A DNA stretch of 64,000 bases, taken from NCBI GenBank assembly GCA_038501625.1, contig JAZAYU010000113.1, positions 806,001 through 870,000 on the forward strand, read 5' to 3'. The stretch's first letter is position 1, and every line of letters begins with the position of its first letter. Of the stretch, positions 1 to 11,157 are shown in pieces. The DNA is from Corbicula japonica (Eukaryota; Mollusca; Bivalvia; Venerida; Cyrenidae). The translations under genes were made by a program, and so were the position numbers. A model generated the notes under the pieces. It had not been told where the DNA came from and did no database searches. It saw only the letters and a program-made list of their open reading frames with translations.

Positions 1-954
1 TTCTTATTTATATTAATGTATTAAGCAAATTAAATAGAAATTACTTGCTAATGTAAGTAAGAAATGTTTCATACAACTTTTTAAACTAGGTTTTGATGCT
101 AAGTAACATACACATGTATCTTAATGACTATTTATAGACATATGCCTAAGGTTGCAGATGTTTTATTGCACTTAAAAATTTAAAAAAAAACACCATCTTC
201 CTGGTGTAGAATAAATAGGTTTATTTCAGAACTTTTATAATTGCCAATGATTTCTTTAACGCATAAAATTTTCTCAAAGGTCACATATTCAAACAGGCGT
301 TACGGTAAAACGCCCTACTCGCCAGAAAGATAACAAGTTGCAAAAATGCGAAGAATGGGATAAGCTTTCAGAAAAACATACCCTTCAAAATTCCCCCAAG
401 GGGAGGGGGTCTATTGGCAGCTCAAGGTCTAATACATTTATGGCATGTTTTCCCATTCTCTTTTCTTTCGGTAACATATTTCAATATAGCGTTACGGGCT
501 TATGTCCCAATGTATATCACTGTATTACATTTGTCCTGAATTCTCATTTATCTTACTATATTTTACTTATAAGCACAAATTACTTGCTACTGCACGTAAG
601 AAATGTTTCATACATCTTATTTTACTAGGTTTTTATGTTAAGTAATATAACTTAATCACTATTTTAGACCAATACCTTAGGTTACAGATGTTTTATTGCA
701 TAAGAATGTAGATTAGAGCTTCCTGGTGTAGAAAAAATAGGTTTATTATAGAACTTTTACAATTGTCAAATATTTCATTCTTAAACAAACTTTTTTCAGA
801 GGTAACATATTCAAACAGGCGTTACGGAAAAACGCCCCACTCGCCAGAGTGCAAACAACTTGCAAAATGCGTAGAATGGTATAGGCTTTCAGAAAAACAT
901 ACCCTTCAAAATTCCCTTAGGGGGGGAGGGGGTTCTATTGGCAGCTCAAGGTCT
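1..954. repeat. Tandem pair of a divergent ~420-bp repeat
   Basis: Two direct copies, about 1-430 and 541-954, share long blocks such as TACTTGCT...AAGAAATGTTTCATAC, TTCCTGGTGTAGAA and AAACATACCCTTCAAAATTC. Each copy carries a small hairpin (GGCGTTACGG-AAAACGCC; 297-315 and 818-836) and a G-rich run before a shared end (GGCAGCTCAAGGTCT). The copies differ by many substitutions and small indels, so the duplication is not recent. Short open frames inside are not conserved between copies, so I see no coding role. Confidence 0.8.
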
Positions 955-2327
955 AAAAGTAAAACCTACGCGATCGGTTTATTAGCGGTAATAAGCAAGC
1001 TAAGAGTTAAGCAAAATTATCAAAAAAGTACCCAAAAATGCAATCCAAATTGAGATTAAAGTTGTTAAACATTTCCCGGGATACCCCTGACCTCAATGTC
1101 CGCTTCACATTCACACACAATGCCACAGATCTGGTTTTGATATTGGGTCTCTCTTCACTGTTTTCTTAGTAATTTCGTATCGTATATCCGCGGGCGAGCC
1201 GGAATAATATGTCGGTCATCAGGACACGCAAGATGACCGACAAAAATACTCTGACTTGTATGAGGAATGAAACATACGGTACAATCAGACTAACTTTACG
1301 CGAAGCAACTCCACAAGCGAGTATTATGTTTAGAAAAAATAGAAATAAATGTACGTTAAATGGGTTATTTTTAACACAAAATAGACTTATTGGAAAAAAT
1401 ATAATGTCCTCTGTCGTAATGCTATTATAAACATACATACACTAACATACCCTGGATCCGAATGAAAGATTGTCAGTGCCTTTCATAAAGTTCTAGTACA
1501 TTTGATACTGATAACAGTACTGGCTATATGTATGGGGAGACTTTTAACGGCCGCCACACTGCACAAATAGCACTACTTTATATTTCAAATGATATTGCTT
1601 CTGAAACATAACAAGACACATTATTTTTACTTCTTTACTGCATCTGAATTGTTTGAAATTACTTTAACATAATGATACTGTCAATACTGTGGAGCGAACC
1701 CCCAACGTCACGGCGATAGCGCCTAGCCATGCAATTCCGAAAATGTTACTGAGTCAGACAGGGATAACCCTGATAAACGTTATCATATCACTGCATGACA
1801 TCGGAAATGGGCTATTTTACTGATAACAGTACTGATTATATGTACTGAGAGACGAATATCCGTGTACGGAGAATATACCCGCTACTAAATAGTTTTTTTT
1901 CCATTCATACTATGATTAAATGTCGGAAGTTTCCAAAGGCATGTTGAGATTGCAATGGTAGCTTATTTTATAAAACGAAAGGAAAATGATTTATCTTGGT
2001 ATTGATGAAAATTGAAGTGTATACTCCGTTTTCGCGCCGAGAAATTAAAACAAAAAGTTCAACTTCAGATTTTGTGTCATAAAGTATTCTATCAAAATGA
2101 ATGTAATCTATTCTTATCAAATTGTTTTTTTACAAATAGTAAATAAGATTTTATATAGCAAATTAACCATTTATATATGTATAACAGACAATTATAAAAT
2201 TCTGATAAATTATCTTTAGAAATGAATAATATGTGAAAATATGTGAACACTGCTTATCCTCAGTAAATTATTCTGTCGAACATTTTACAATTTTTTTATG
2301 AAGATATCCAAAAGTACTAGAGCGATA
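955..2327. other. Intergenic, no gene seen
   Basis: No exon-like or protein-like stretch is visible. A short module (TACTGATAACAGTACTG followed by TATATGTA-TG-GAGAC) occurs twice, near 1506-1542 and 1817-1853, with GATAACGTTATC-like inverted pieces nearby. A hairpin with 11-bp perfect arms lies at 1210-1242. Confidence 0.5.
1210..1242. repeat. Hairpin with 11-bp arms (TGTCGGTCATC)
   Basis: Arms at 1210-1220 and 1232-1242 (TGTCGGTCATC / GATGACCGACA) enclose an 11-base spacer. The same arms recur at 63769-63792 with a 2-base spacer, so this is a dispersed structured motif rather than a chance palindrome. Function unknown. Confidence 0.6.
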
Positions 2328-2629
2328 AAGGGTATTTTCGGACTGTCTGCAATTTTCGGACACCTCCAATAACTCGGTTTAAATGCACTTATCGATTAAA
2401 CGTATTACGAAAAATTATTAATCGAGTGCAGCCTACCTTGCGAGCGTTTGCTGTACAGCGTGTTTTGTAGGTACATGTAAGTTGAAATTTTTTGCACTTT
2501 ACATCTGCAAACTGATAAATATTTCATTCTTATGAACTGAAAAGATTTAGACAACATAATTCGTAATGGTATGGGATATTTTTTTCAGTGTTCTGACAAT
2601 TATTACCGAGTTTTTACATCGATATGTAA

Positions 2630-3189
2630 AACCCCAGTTACACAGAGCCATCGGTGGTCGATCGGTAGTTTTTTTAGCCAAATTAATGAGTTAACCGATG
2701 ACAACGGATTGACCACCGATATCAACTATTGGTCACCTGTTTGCCTCCTATCAATTGCTGCTGGGGAAAGATGAGTTTCGTCGGTGAAAAATAACCGATC
2801 GGGATTTTTAGACATGTTTAAAATTCTCGATCGGTGAAAATATTTTACAAATAACCGATTGACAACTTGTCTTCAAGCGATCATCACCGATCGACATCAT
2901 ATATAAAACCGACATCACCGATCGACAACCTGTCTACAACCGATATATCAGATGGGCCACCGATTAGCAACCGATCAACTAATACTTACCACCGATAGAA
3001 AAAAAGATGAGAATTAATGTTTACCAGCAACCATGCAATATCTGTTTAACCGATGAACACTCGTCAATCACCGATGACCGGTTACACAGGAAAAACAGAA
3101 ATAAAATAACGCATGACAACCGATCAAACCAGCGAGCAACTTAAAATAAAATAACCGATTGGGCACCGACCGTCTGTGTAACTGGGGCC
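2630..3189 (+). mobile_element. PIF/Harbinger-type MITE, copy 1, rich in ACCGAT
   Basis: A 560-bp non-autonomous element. Termini are AACCCCAGTTACACAG and, on the opposite strand, GGCCCCAGTTACACAG. It is flanked by TAA on both sides (2627-2629 and 3190-3192), the 3-bp TWA duplication known for PIF/Harbinger elements. The body is packed with ACCGAT/ATCGGT motifs, including degenerate repeats of ACCGATCGACAACCTGTC. An inverted relative with TTA flanks lies at 46631-47148. No coding capacity. Confidence 0.85.
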
Positions 3190-3395
3190 TAAAGGCTTTC
3201 ACTGTTATTGAAGGTCAAATCTGCTTGGCACGCTTGATTCGAATTTAGTCGTGTGTCCGGAATAACCCGAATATTTTTGTATCACAGAGGGTATTTTCGG
3301 ACAATTTAGAAAAAAGTTCTGATCAGCTTTAATCATTTTTCTCCTTTTTTATAACGGTTTTTTTAGCTCTAAAATATATTTCTATTGTTGACAGG

Positions 3396-5592
3396 ATGAG
3401 CAGGCAGTTGGAAATGGGCAAAAAGTACAAGAAGTCCAACAATGGGACAATAAGCCATGCATTGTCCTTGGTAAGGACTAATGCTATGTCTCTGCGTGAA
3501 GCATCACAGACATTTAGCATCCTAAAGTCAACCTTATCGGATAGCTACAAGGAAAATCTGAGATCGGCTGTAAGTCAGGGCCGCCAACAGTTTTATCTGA
3601 AAATGAGGAAACTCTGCTTGCTGAATGGATACAGGAAATGGCGAAGCGAGGCTTTTGGCGAACGAGAGAGGAACTCTTGGATACGGTGCAGATTATTATT
3701 AAACAAGATGGTCGACCGTCGCCGTTTACTAACACCAGACCTGGCAAGGACTGGTACTATGGCTTCTTGAAAAGCATCCTGACATTTCCACAAGAGCACC
3801 ACAACAGTTGGCTAAAGAAAGGGCGGTGATAACCCCACAGCGAGTTGATGAGTGGTTTCGTGATTTCAAAGCCTTTATGAGTGATGAGGTCAATGATCCT
3901 TTGTTGTGGAAAGATCCCACCCGTTGGTTTAATGCGGACGAATCTGGATTTCCACTTTGTCCGAAAAGTGGTAAAGTGCTTGCTCCTAAAGGTGTTCCAA
4001 ACATCTATAACTTTACATCGTTTGACAAGAGTCAGATCACAGTCCTTGCATGTATGAATGCGGCAGGTTTTTTTCTTAAACCTCTTATCGTGTATGCAGG
4101 TCAAAGGTTTTCATACAACCCCCTTGAAGAGTTTCCTGGTGCTGTCTTTGGTAGAACTAACACAGGGTGGATGGATTCAGAGCTGTTTCATACCTGGTTA
4201 AAGGATGTGTTTGAGCCAGCCCTTGAAGAGCATTCCATCAAACGCCCTGTTGTGCTGTTTGTCGACGGGCATTCAACACATTCAACTCTCTCTGCATCAA
4301 AGTTTTGCCAAGAAAACAATATTGTTCTATACTGCTTTCTAGAGCATAGAAGCAATCTTATGCAGCCGTGTGATGTAGGATTATTTAGTACGCTGAAGAC
4401 AACCTGACGTCAAGCTGTCAGAAATTACCAGATCAAAAATGTTGGGGAATTTGTCACTCGATCCAAGCTTGCAGGCGTCTTCAGAGAAGCATGGGACCAA
4501 GCTTGTACTGTTCAAGTATCTGTGAAAGGCTTTCGAAAAAGCGGCCATTTCCCATTCGACCCCTCTAAAGTATTGGGAACCTTGAAAATGGAACCAAGTA
4601 AAACATTTTCAGGCAGCCAGCGCTTTCAACCAAAAATGTCATCGTCTGCCATTAGTCATTTGTCGCCATCAGGTTTGTCTGAGAATGCACCAGATGCTTC
4701 ATTTGACAATGAGACAGCGCCTACTGCAGTGGTTGAGGTATCTAACAACAAACCTGACAACCATGAACAATCTAGCGACAATGATACTGTTAGTTCAGAA
4801 GTTCCAGAAATGTCATCAGAAACTGTTGTAGCAGGGGATCGACCTTTATATCTTCTTGTCCCATCAGCTACTGTTCAAAGTAACATCCAGGTAACTGCCG
4901 AGCTACAGGCAGATGCCAAGGAACCATCAGCACAGGTATTGGCACCGATTTCTAGCAACCAGGTTTCTCCAGCTTTTAAAGAAGTTTTGAAGATACCAAC
5001 TTCGAAGTCCGGGCAAAAACACAAGAAAACCCGAATACCTTTACCAAAGGCAATATCAGGAAAGAAATTCCATGATCTTTTAGACAAGAAGCAAAAGGGT
5101 AAAGAGGAAGAAGTCATCAGAAAAGAAGCTAGGAAGAGAGAAAGAGAAGAGCAAAGAAAGCACAGTGAGGAAGAAAAGCTACAGAAAGCAGAGGAAAAGG
5201 TAAAGAAGAAACAGTTGCGTGAACAAGAAAAAGAAAACATGAAGAAAATCAAAGAGATTGCGAAGCTAGAAAAGGCCTTCAGGAGAAAACATCAAGATGA
5301 ATCCTCAGACTCCGACATTTTAATACATTTTGAAGATGATGATATGGCTGATATTGATACCAGCATTAAACAAGCATGTTTTGCCTGTGAGGCTTCGTAC
5401 GACAACGCCACACCTGACTGGATTGTTTGTCAAAAGTGTGGTAGATGGCTGCACAGAACATGTGTCAAGACTATTGATCTGTTGTCAATGACAGAAGGAG
5501 AGATAGCAGACTTAGAATTTGAGTGTGATTACTCACCCACTCATCAGATCTACGTTGTTTGGACGTCTGTTAGCCACCTTATAGTCATATAA
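3396..5592 (+). pseudogene. Pogo/Tigger-like transposase with PHD finger, broken
   Basis: Transposases of this family cut and paste DNA with a DDE catalytic triad. Order of parts: an N-terminal pipsqueak-type helix-turn-helix (3396-~3535); a CENPB-type second HTH in another frame (~3550-3768, RGFWRTREELLDTV and KDWYYGFLK); then the DDE core in a third frame (~3770-4407), with first Asp in FNADESGF, second in VLFVDGHSTH and third in LMQPCDVGLF. After a TGA at 4405-4407 the same frame resumes through GFRKSGHFPFDPSK, a Ser-rich linker, a highly charged coiled coil (~5085-5300) and a PHD-like finger (CFACEASYD, CQKCGRWLHRTC). The final Cys pair of the finger is incomplete. Two frameshifts (near 3540 and 3769) and one nonsense codon make it inactive. 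Confidence 0.85.
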
Positions 5593-5962
5593 TGCAGTTA
5601 TGATACTAGTTTGGTGTTAAAATAAATGTTCAAATGTGTATATCGATCACGTAGATGCATATATTCAAATGTACTGTGAAAAGAATTTCATTAATGTAAT
5701 ATATATGGTATAGCTCTGTATATCTAGTCATTGAATGTTTATATTTGAAATGCAATTTTAAATGATACACTGTCAAATTTTGTAAAAAAAAAAAGCATTT
5801 CTTGGTCATATAGTGTTGGTTGAAAACCACAGTTGCATTAAATTGCATTAAATTGTTTTCAGAATTATAGTTCACTGATTTTTAAAAAAAAATAAATAAG
5901 TGTCCGAAATTACCCTCTTTAGTGTCCGTAATTACCCCCTGCGTCCGAAAATAGCCTCCGCT

Positions 5963-6539
5963 GATGCTTCATAAAATCCATAGTTATTGCATAGTGTTTT
6001 TATTATGCATGTGCCAGGGCATAGTAAAATCATCATAAATGCATACACATTATTATTGCAAATACAGCCAGGTAAGAGCATACGTATAACCGGTATTGTA
6101 TCGCTCTAGATCTAACATATTTTCACATAAATGTGCTACATGCTATGGCTATAATAAGAATAAAACCTATCCTTAAAAGTAAAGAAAAAATATTATTATA
6201 TAGGTCTACCAATGAATGATTTTAGCATAGTGCAGCGTTCATCCGCAAAATAGATACAACTCGTCTGATAAGTAATTCCGTATTGGACAATGTCCGTTTT
6301 CCAATTCTTTATTTTGCAGCTTGCCTCGTCCTGTGTGACGTCATATATTACGTCACACTATGTTGTCTTTTTCCATCACATAACGAACTCCAAAATAGGA
6401 AATTTTCGTCTAGTTTTACAACCGTTACGATATTTTTACGCCACTCATAAATGTACTATCGCGTCACATTTTTATTTCTACTATTATGTAAACCACGTTT
6501 TTATTTTAAAATTTTGTTGTATAGTTAATTCAAATTTGT
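5963..6539. other. Intergenic; contains a TGACGTCA palindrome
   Basis: No gene seen. At 6333-6358 there is a palindrome with 9-bp perfect arms (GTGTGACGT / ACGTCACAC) that includes the CRE-type octamer TGACGTCA. It lies just beyond the 3' end of the minus-strand gene ending at 6815. Whether it binds a factor is unknown. Confidence 0.45.
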
Positions 6540-6730
6540 TTTGAGCGAGGAGGGTAGATCTATATGATAAAAGGAACATTATGACAGAAGGTTGTCCGTA
6601 GGTTCGTATTATTTCTGTTGAGTATGTAAACCACATCACACTCGACCTTCGATCTTGCGGGATATTGTTCACATTGCCAACTCGAAAAATACGAACCTAC
6701 AGAATGCGTACTGTTATAATATTCCATATA
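6540..6730. repeat. Dispersed repeat R2, copy 1 (small MITE-like core)
   Basis: The core is bounded by 12-bp perfect inverted repeats TAGGTTCGTATT (6599-6610) and AATACGAACCTA (6688-6699). The surrounding ~190 bp aligns with 45900-46120 (shared TACTGTTATAATATTC, GTATGTAAA-CACATC, CTCGAAAAATAC). It starts about 80 bp beyond the stop codon of the gene at 6815. Confidence 0.7.
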
Positions 6731-6814
6731 TACTCGTATATATATCTGGATAAAATAAATAGGTTTGTATAATATGCAGTTTCAAAAGTGTTCGAAACCA
6801 TAGTTTTAAAATCT

Positions 6815-7047
6815 CTAAAATTGTTCTGAAATGTTACAAATGGATTGGAAAGCAAAAGTGTTGTTTTCGCAATCGGCAAAACCGTAGTTTGACATGTTTG
6901 TTGAGAAATCAATATCTACAATGTTATTAAATCCTTTTTTCTTGATCTTGTCTTTCGGAGAAAATGGATAATCTCTGTCGGCGTGCACTAGGATAAGGAA
7001 TATCCTGCTGTAATTTACTTTCACATTTCCCAGTTCATCTTTTTTTT
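6815..7047 (-). CDS. Last coding exon, uncharacterised small-protein gene
   Basis: Terminal exon of a minus-strand gene. It follows an acceptor preceded by TTTAATTGTAG, enters in phase 1, codes 76 residues and stops at 6815-6817. Its opening (KKKDELGNVKVNYSRIFLIL) continues the exon at 7549-7782 in the right phase. The pattern IFLILVHAD...VDIDFS...GFADCENNTFAF resembles, from memory, the second half of small uncharacterised proteins found in fish and bivalves that carry an SR-GTD motif followed by a hydrophobic strand, an HH-T-like motif and an N--A near the end. No function can be assigned. The chain of phases supports a real gene; expression is unproven. Confidence 0.6.
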
Positions 7048-7548
7048 CTACAATTAAACATAATGTTAAAAGTTTCACATTAATTTAACAAAACTTTGAA
7101 AGCCAAATAAATTATACAAGAAAGGAACATAAAATGAAATAACTCAAATATAAAATGATTTAAAAATGAGATCTTTAATACACTATTTTATTTGTATTTC
7201 AATTGAAGGATTGTTTGACTTAAAGAAAAATGATTTAGGTTAACTTTATATAGTTGATGATTACAAGCTCGGAAACAATTACAAACAAAAATTTAAAAAA
7301 GAACATAGATAAAAAAATATTTACCACCAAAACCAAAAATAGAAATATATCATATAAACATTCAAAGATATTAATGCCACAATATGTAAATGATTTCATT
7401 AAATTGTTTTTAAATTGCAAACATAAAATAACATGAGTAAACGAAAGGTGGTGCGTTGTGAACGTTTCTATTACATACATGTATTTTTTGTCACATTATT
7501 AAGTGTGTAATACTTTGTGAATTATTATTATAATAAGACAAAACTTAC

Positions 7549-7782
7549 TCTGCAATAATCCAACTGTACTTTCAATATCCGATTCTAGCCTTGTACTTTC
7601 GTGACAAATGACCAACACGACATCGGTGCAACTTTCATCTGCATTGAACTTATTTACGTCAATTACAGTCGTCTTTAATCCCATCGTCTGAAGTTTCTGG
7701 TCGAAGTTGTTGAAAAATGTATCAGTTAAAAAGTTCGATGGATTCGGGATCAAAACTTGTATTGACTGTGGTTGAGCGATTC
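7549..7782 (-). CDS. Internal coding exon, uncharacterised small-protein gene
   Basis: A 234-nt exon with both boundaries in phase 1. The acceptor is TTCTTTATAATTGTTAG and the donor is GTAAGT, both strong. It codes about 78 residues. Two parts stand out: a strand-rich start (SIQVLIPNPSNFLTD) and the stretch VVLVICHESTRLESDIESTV, where S/T-R-L-x-S-D-I looks like the SR-GTD signature I associate with an uncharacterised fish/bivalve family (memory, not a search). The exon joins the one at 6815-7047 without a frame break. No enzyme motif is evident. Confidence 0.65.
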
Positions 7783-8597
7783 CTAACAATTATAAAGAAA
7801 AAAATACGATTATTGATGGAAAGACACTACAAATCAAAGTGTGTGAGTTAATTTTAAACAGAACTTGATGGGTTAACAATTATTCTTTATATTATTAAGA
7901 TGTCAAACAAGTAATGTGTCTAAAAATGTTGCATAACCCATCATGTCATTTAAAAGACCGACTATAATAACCGTTATATTTTCATCGGTTTTAAAGAATA
8001 TTATCAAAATCTCTCTGGCGACATAATGCAGTTCTACACAACCTTGCACAAACCAAACACTACTAAACATAATATTTTATTTCTATATGAGTAAAACGAA
8101 ATTGACATCAATATAAAGCGTTCTTTTGTAAAAACAAATGCATGCAATTTAGGATATTTGTAACCATGGTAAAGAAATTAATAAATACGTTCTTTCAATG
8201 ATCACAACATATATTTGCCAGTATCACAATACTGGGCATATAAAATGATGTTTTGTAATGTATTTATGTAGTTTAATCTTGCTGTTATTAAATGTTCTAA
8301 CTTTTAAACGTATGTTAAAACTAAAAAAAAATAAAGTAAAAAAAACAACTCATAACATATATTTGTGCAAAGTTGTATTGAACTGCATTTGCCGTTTGAG
8401 AGATTATTAAATAAATTTATTTCATGTTAAACAAGGCATCTATTCACAATACCGGATATCAAATAAGCAAAGGTGCAGAAGCTTAATGTATCCATCTACA
8501 ATGTATTTTTGAGATAATACTGAAATTAAAAGCCATTTTTAATTCGAGAAAGACTATTATAAAAGTGAAAGAAAATAGACAATCATAAACAATTCAC

Positions 8598-8628
8598 CTG
8601 AATTGTCTGCAGACAAAGCTTTATTTCC
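8598..8628 (-). CDS. Probable 31-nt micro-exon of the same gene
   Basis: On the minus strand a T-rich tract ending in TTTTTTGCAG precedes 31 nt that end at a GTGAAT donor. Read from phase 0 it codes GNKALSADNS plus one base, which is exactly the phase 1 needed by the exon at 7549-7782. Short exons are easy to mistake, so confidence is moderate. Upstream exons, including the start codon, were not found between 8629 and 10141. Confidence 0.4.
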
Positions 8629-10141
8629 CTGCAAAAAAGACAACTGTGGTAACGATTTATAGGAAATTAAAAATTAAAAATTAAGCTTTCCACAATAAAA
8701 TCACATATTCTCCGTAAATATAATATTTCTACAACGAACAATTTAACGACTGTAGATTTAGATCGCATCCTTTTATATACAAGTGCAACTTAAATGTAAT
8801 TCCACTATTAAATCCACAGTCAATGGGAGAACCTTTTCAGTAATCATTCATTCAGATATTGACTGATAAAATGATAAACTATTGATGATGTAACTTAAAA
8901 TGCTTCAAATTGTTGAATTCAATATTTTGAACGAACAGGACGACCATTGAAAACACAATGGTCAGTTCTGTTTTAAAATTAGAAACAATAGTTAAATAAA
9001 TACATTTTTGCTCAATCATTCCAACTAATCAGGCCTCAATTTAAAACAATTAACTATTCAACTTATAGAAACACTTAAATTCAATAACAGTGGTTCAAGA
9101 GCATTTGATATAAGAGCAAGGCTTATCTCGGAACATAAGTGGATTAAAAAAATTCAAACGCCTTACCCACTTGGTTTAATAATATTTATAAAGAAGGCAA
9201 CATTAGAAAATCATGAGTTAAAAATTTTGTATTTGCTCGAAATACAGAAACGAAAATCGGGATCGCATGGCATAAGAACTTATTGTAACAATTAAAGAAC
9301 GTTACTTTTTCATTGTTCTATTCATAAATTTCAAAATATTTTAAAACATTCTGGTTGATACGCTTCAATTTCACGTTTGCTTCTCTTTCTATGTCAAGTT
9401 GACAGAAAGTGGATTAAGCCGATTATATTGTTATAAGAACTCATACACTCGGTGAAAATGCAAGCTTTACTCTGTGTTACACTCGGCATGTTCTCAGACT
9501 ACACTTCGACTTGGAATCCGATCACCACAGACATTGCCTAAAAAATTCTTTTTTTTAAATAAAGGAATAGATTTTATTGTCCTTCCAAGTATATTAAAAA
9601 AAACTTTTAAATCGAATATACCTAATAATTGACACTCGTATATCCTTCTATAAAAGAAACATAGCTTTATTACCACCACGGCCTCCTTTTAACTTTCCTC
9701 ATTTGAAAATGGAAATTCAAGACTCACAACAATACCTGCTGATAAGGCTTCAAATAATGTAAAAATAGTGTGACGTATACACTACGTCAATATTGAAACT
9801 GAAGAGCTTAATAACACTAATGCACATACACTGACTTCTTCATCTGAGAGTGATATTGTTACTGCACACACTCTACAAATGACAACATTTAGAATCAATT
9901 TTGAGCCGAAACAAGACACAGTACCTTCTATGTATTGGTTGCTTTAAATGCACAGAACACTGTAGAAAGCAAGGTTTATTGCAAACTCTAGTTCTTGCAC
10001 AACTTCTTAATTATCTGTGCTCTTAACATCTTGTCTTACAGCCATAAAAGAACAGTAAATTAGGTATTGCAAAAATGTTTTTGAAACCATATGAACAATT
10101 TTTTTTGTCTATAAAAATTCAAATGACGTTTTAAAGTTGTA
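8629..10141. other. AT-rich, no clear exon
   Basis: This should contain upstream introns and possibly exons of the minus-strand gene. A 26-nt candidate (about 9620-9645, between TTCTTTTATAG and GTATATTC on the minus strand) exists but cannot be tied to a reading frame. A short GACGTA-rich inverted pair lies near 9770-9787. Nothing else is seen. Confidence 0.4.
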
Positions 10142-10520
10142 ATGAACATTTTTAAAGATGGTTCTTATAATAATTATACGTTATGGACATCTCAAGAACT
10201 TATCGAGGCGCTTACATTTTTATTGGATTATATTTTGTACCTCTATTTAAAAACAAGTACATGTAATAGGCATTCAAATGGGTACTTAATGTGCACCCTT
10301 TATTCTGATCTGTTTATATACTGTTATGAAAGAGATTTTATGTTATCTCTTTTTTACCAAACATCAGGAGGACATTATTACATCCTTTAACAACACTTCG
10401 ATGTACCTTGAGGATTTGCTGAATATAGATACTAACCATTTTCCATGTCTGGTTAATATATTTTTCTTAATGAACTACAATTTATTCAACAAACACTTCA
10501 AGTAAACAAGCAAAGTTTCG
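10142..10520 (+). pseudogene. Reverse-transcriptase relic
   Basis: The open stretch includes TSQELIEALTFLLDYI, then DLFIYCYERDFMLSL, then after a frame change NNTSMYLEDLLNIDTNHF. From memory this matches a common invertebrate RT family with ELIEAL-FLLDNI, GIPMGTNCAPL-ADLFL-CYERDFM and RYLDDLLNIDN. The catalytic YLDD is YLED here and the G-I-P-M-G block is destroyed, so it is dead. The first 82 codons happen to lack stops, which explains why it looks like a small gene. Confidence 0.6.
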
Positions 10521-10613
10521 TGATCTTAATCTTTCTATTGAAAATTGATACGTCACTACTTAAATATATGATAAAAGAGATGATTTTAATTTTAATACAG
10601 TAAACTTTCCCTT

Positions 10614-11157
10614 TTAAGGTGGAACGCGACACTTTGCGAATTTTCGAATATCTTTATGAAATTTGGTATGGTATTTATTGACGATGATTCCAGCATGAAT
10701 CCGCAAACCGTTTTTCGATTACTCAAATAGTTGTTTAGATATTTACCTACAAATTAGCCAGTTTTCTGCAGTGACGTCAACGACGTCGCCGAACACTTTT
10801 TCGGGGCTGGCTATAAATTAGGGTTTCCAATTTCATTTATTCTTTCACAGATGAATTGGCGCTGAAAATACCTTTCCGGTGATATAGGATTTAACATAAT
10901 GTGACCAGCTTTGACAACATTGTGTACCGTTAAACGCCGTTTTTGCGTTAAAAATGACGATAAGTTTTGCCCTTTTTCTGTCGACTTTATCAAAATGGTG
11001 AAAAATTTCCGAATTTAAGTTTTGATTTTTTTTTGCTTAAAAAGTTTTAGAAAAGCAATTCCAATTGAAAAAGCGAATAAGCGAATACAATTTGGGGGTC
11101 ACCGACTAAGTTATTGTGCTATTACCATTTAAGTACCCCTATCCCCTTTTAAAAAAT
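10614..11157 (+). repeat. Dispersed repeat R3, left copy of an inverted pair
   Basis: A ~544-bp repeat beginning TTAAGGTGGAACGCGAC and ending in CCCCTTTTAAAAAA. It matches 13622-14167 in reverse orientation over its whole length, with scattered differences. Shared blocks include GATGATTCCAGCATGAATCC, GATGAATTGGC, ACCGTTAAACGCCGTTTT and GCAATTCCAATTGAA. No coding capacity. Confidence 0.85.

Larger units (their letters stand above)
2328..5962 (+). mobile_element. Pogo/Tigger-like DNA transposon, decayed
   Basis: The two ends carry inverted copies of a box pair. The left end reads GGGTATTTTCGGAC then TTCGGACAC (2332-2370). The right end, read on the other strand, reads GGCTATTTTCGGAC then TTACGGACAC (about 5918-5960). 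A second, inner inverted pair (AGAGGGTA-TTTCGGAC) lies near 3287 and 5915. Between them is a broken transposase of the HTH_psq / CENPB / DDE type with a PHD finger. The repeated TCGGAC boxes are probably transposase-binding sites (inference). A clean TA target duplication is not obvious, so the outer bounds are uncertain. A PIF-type MITE later inserted into the 5' part. Confidence 0.65.
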
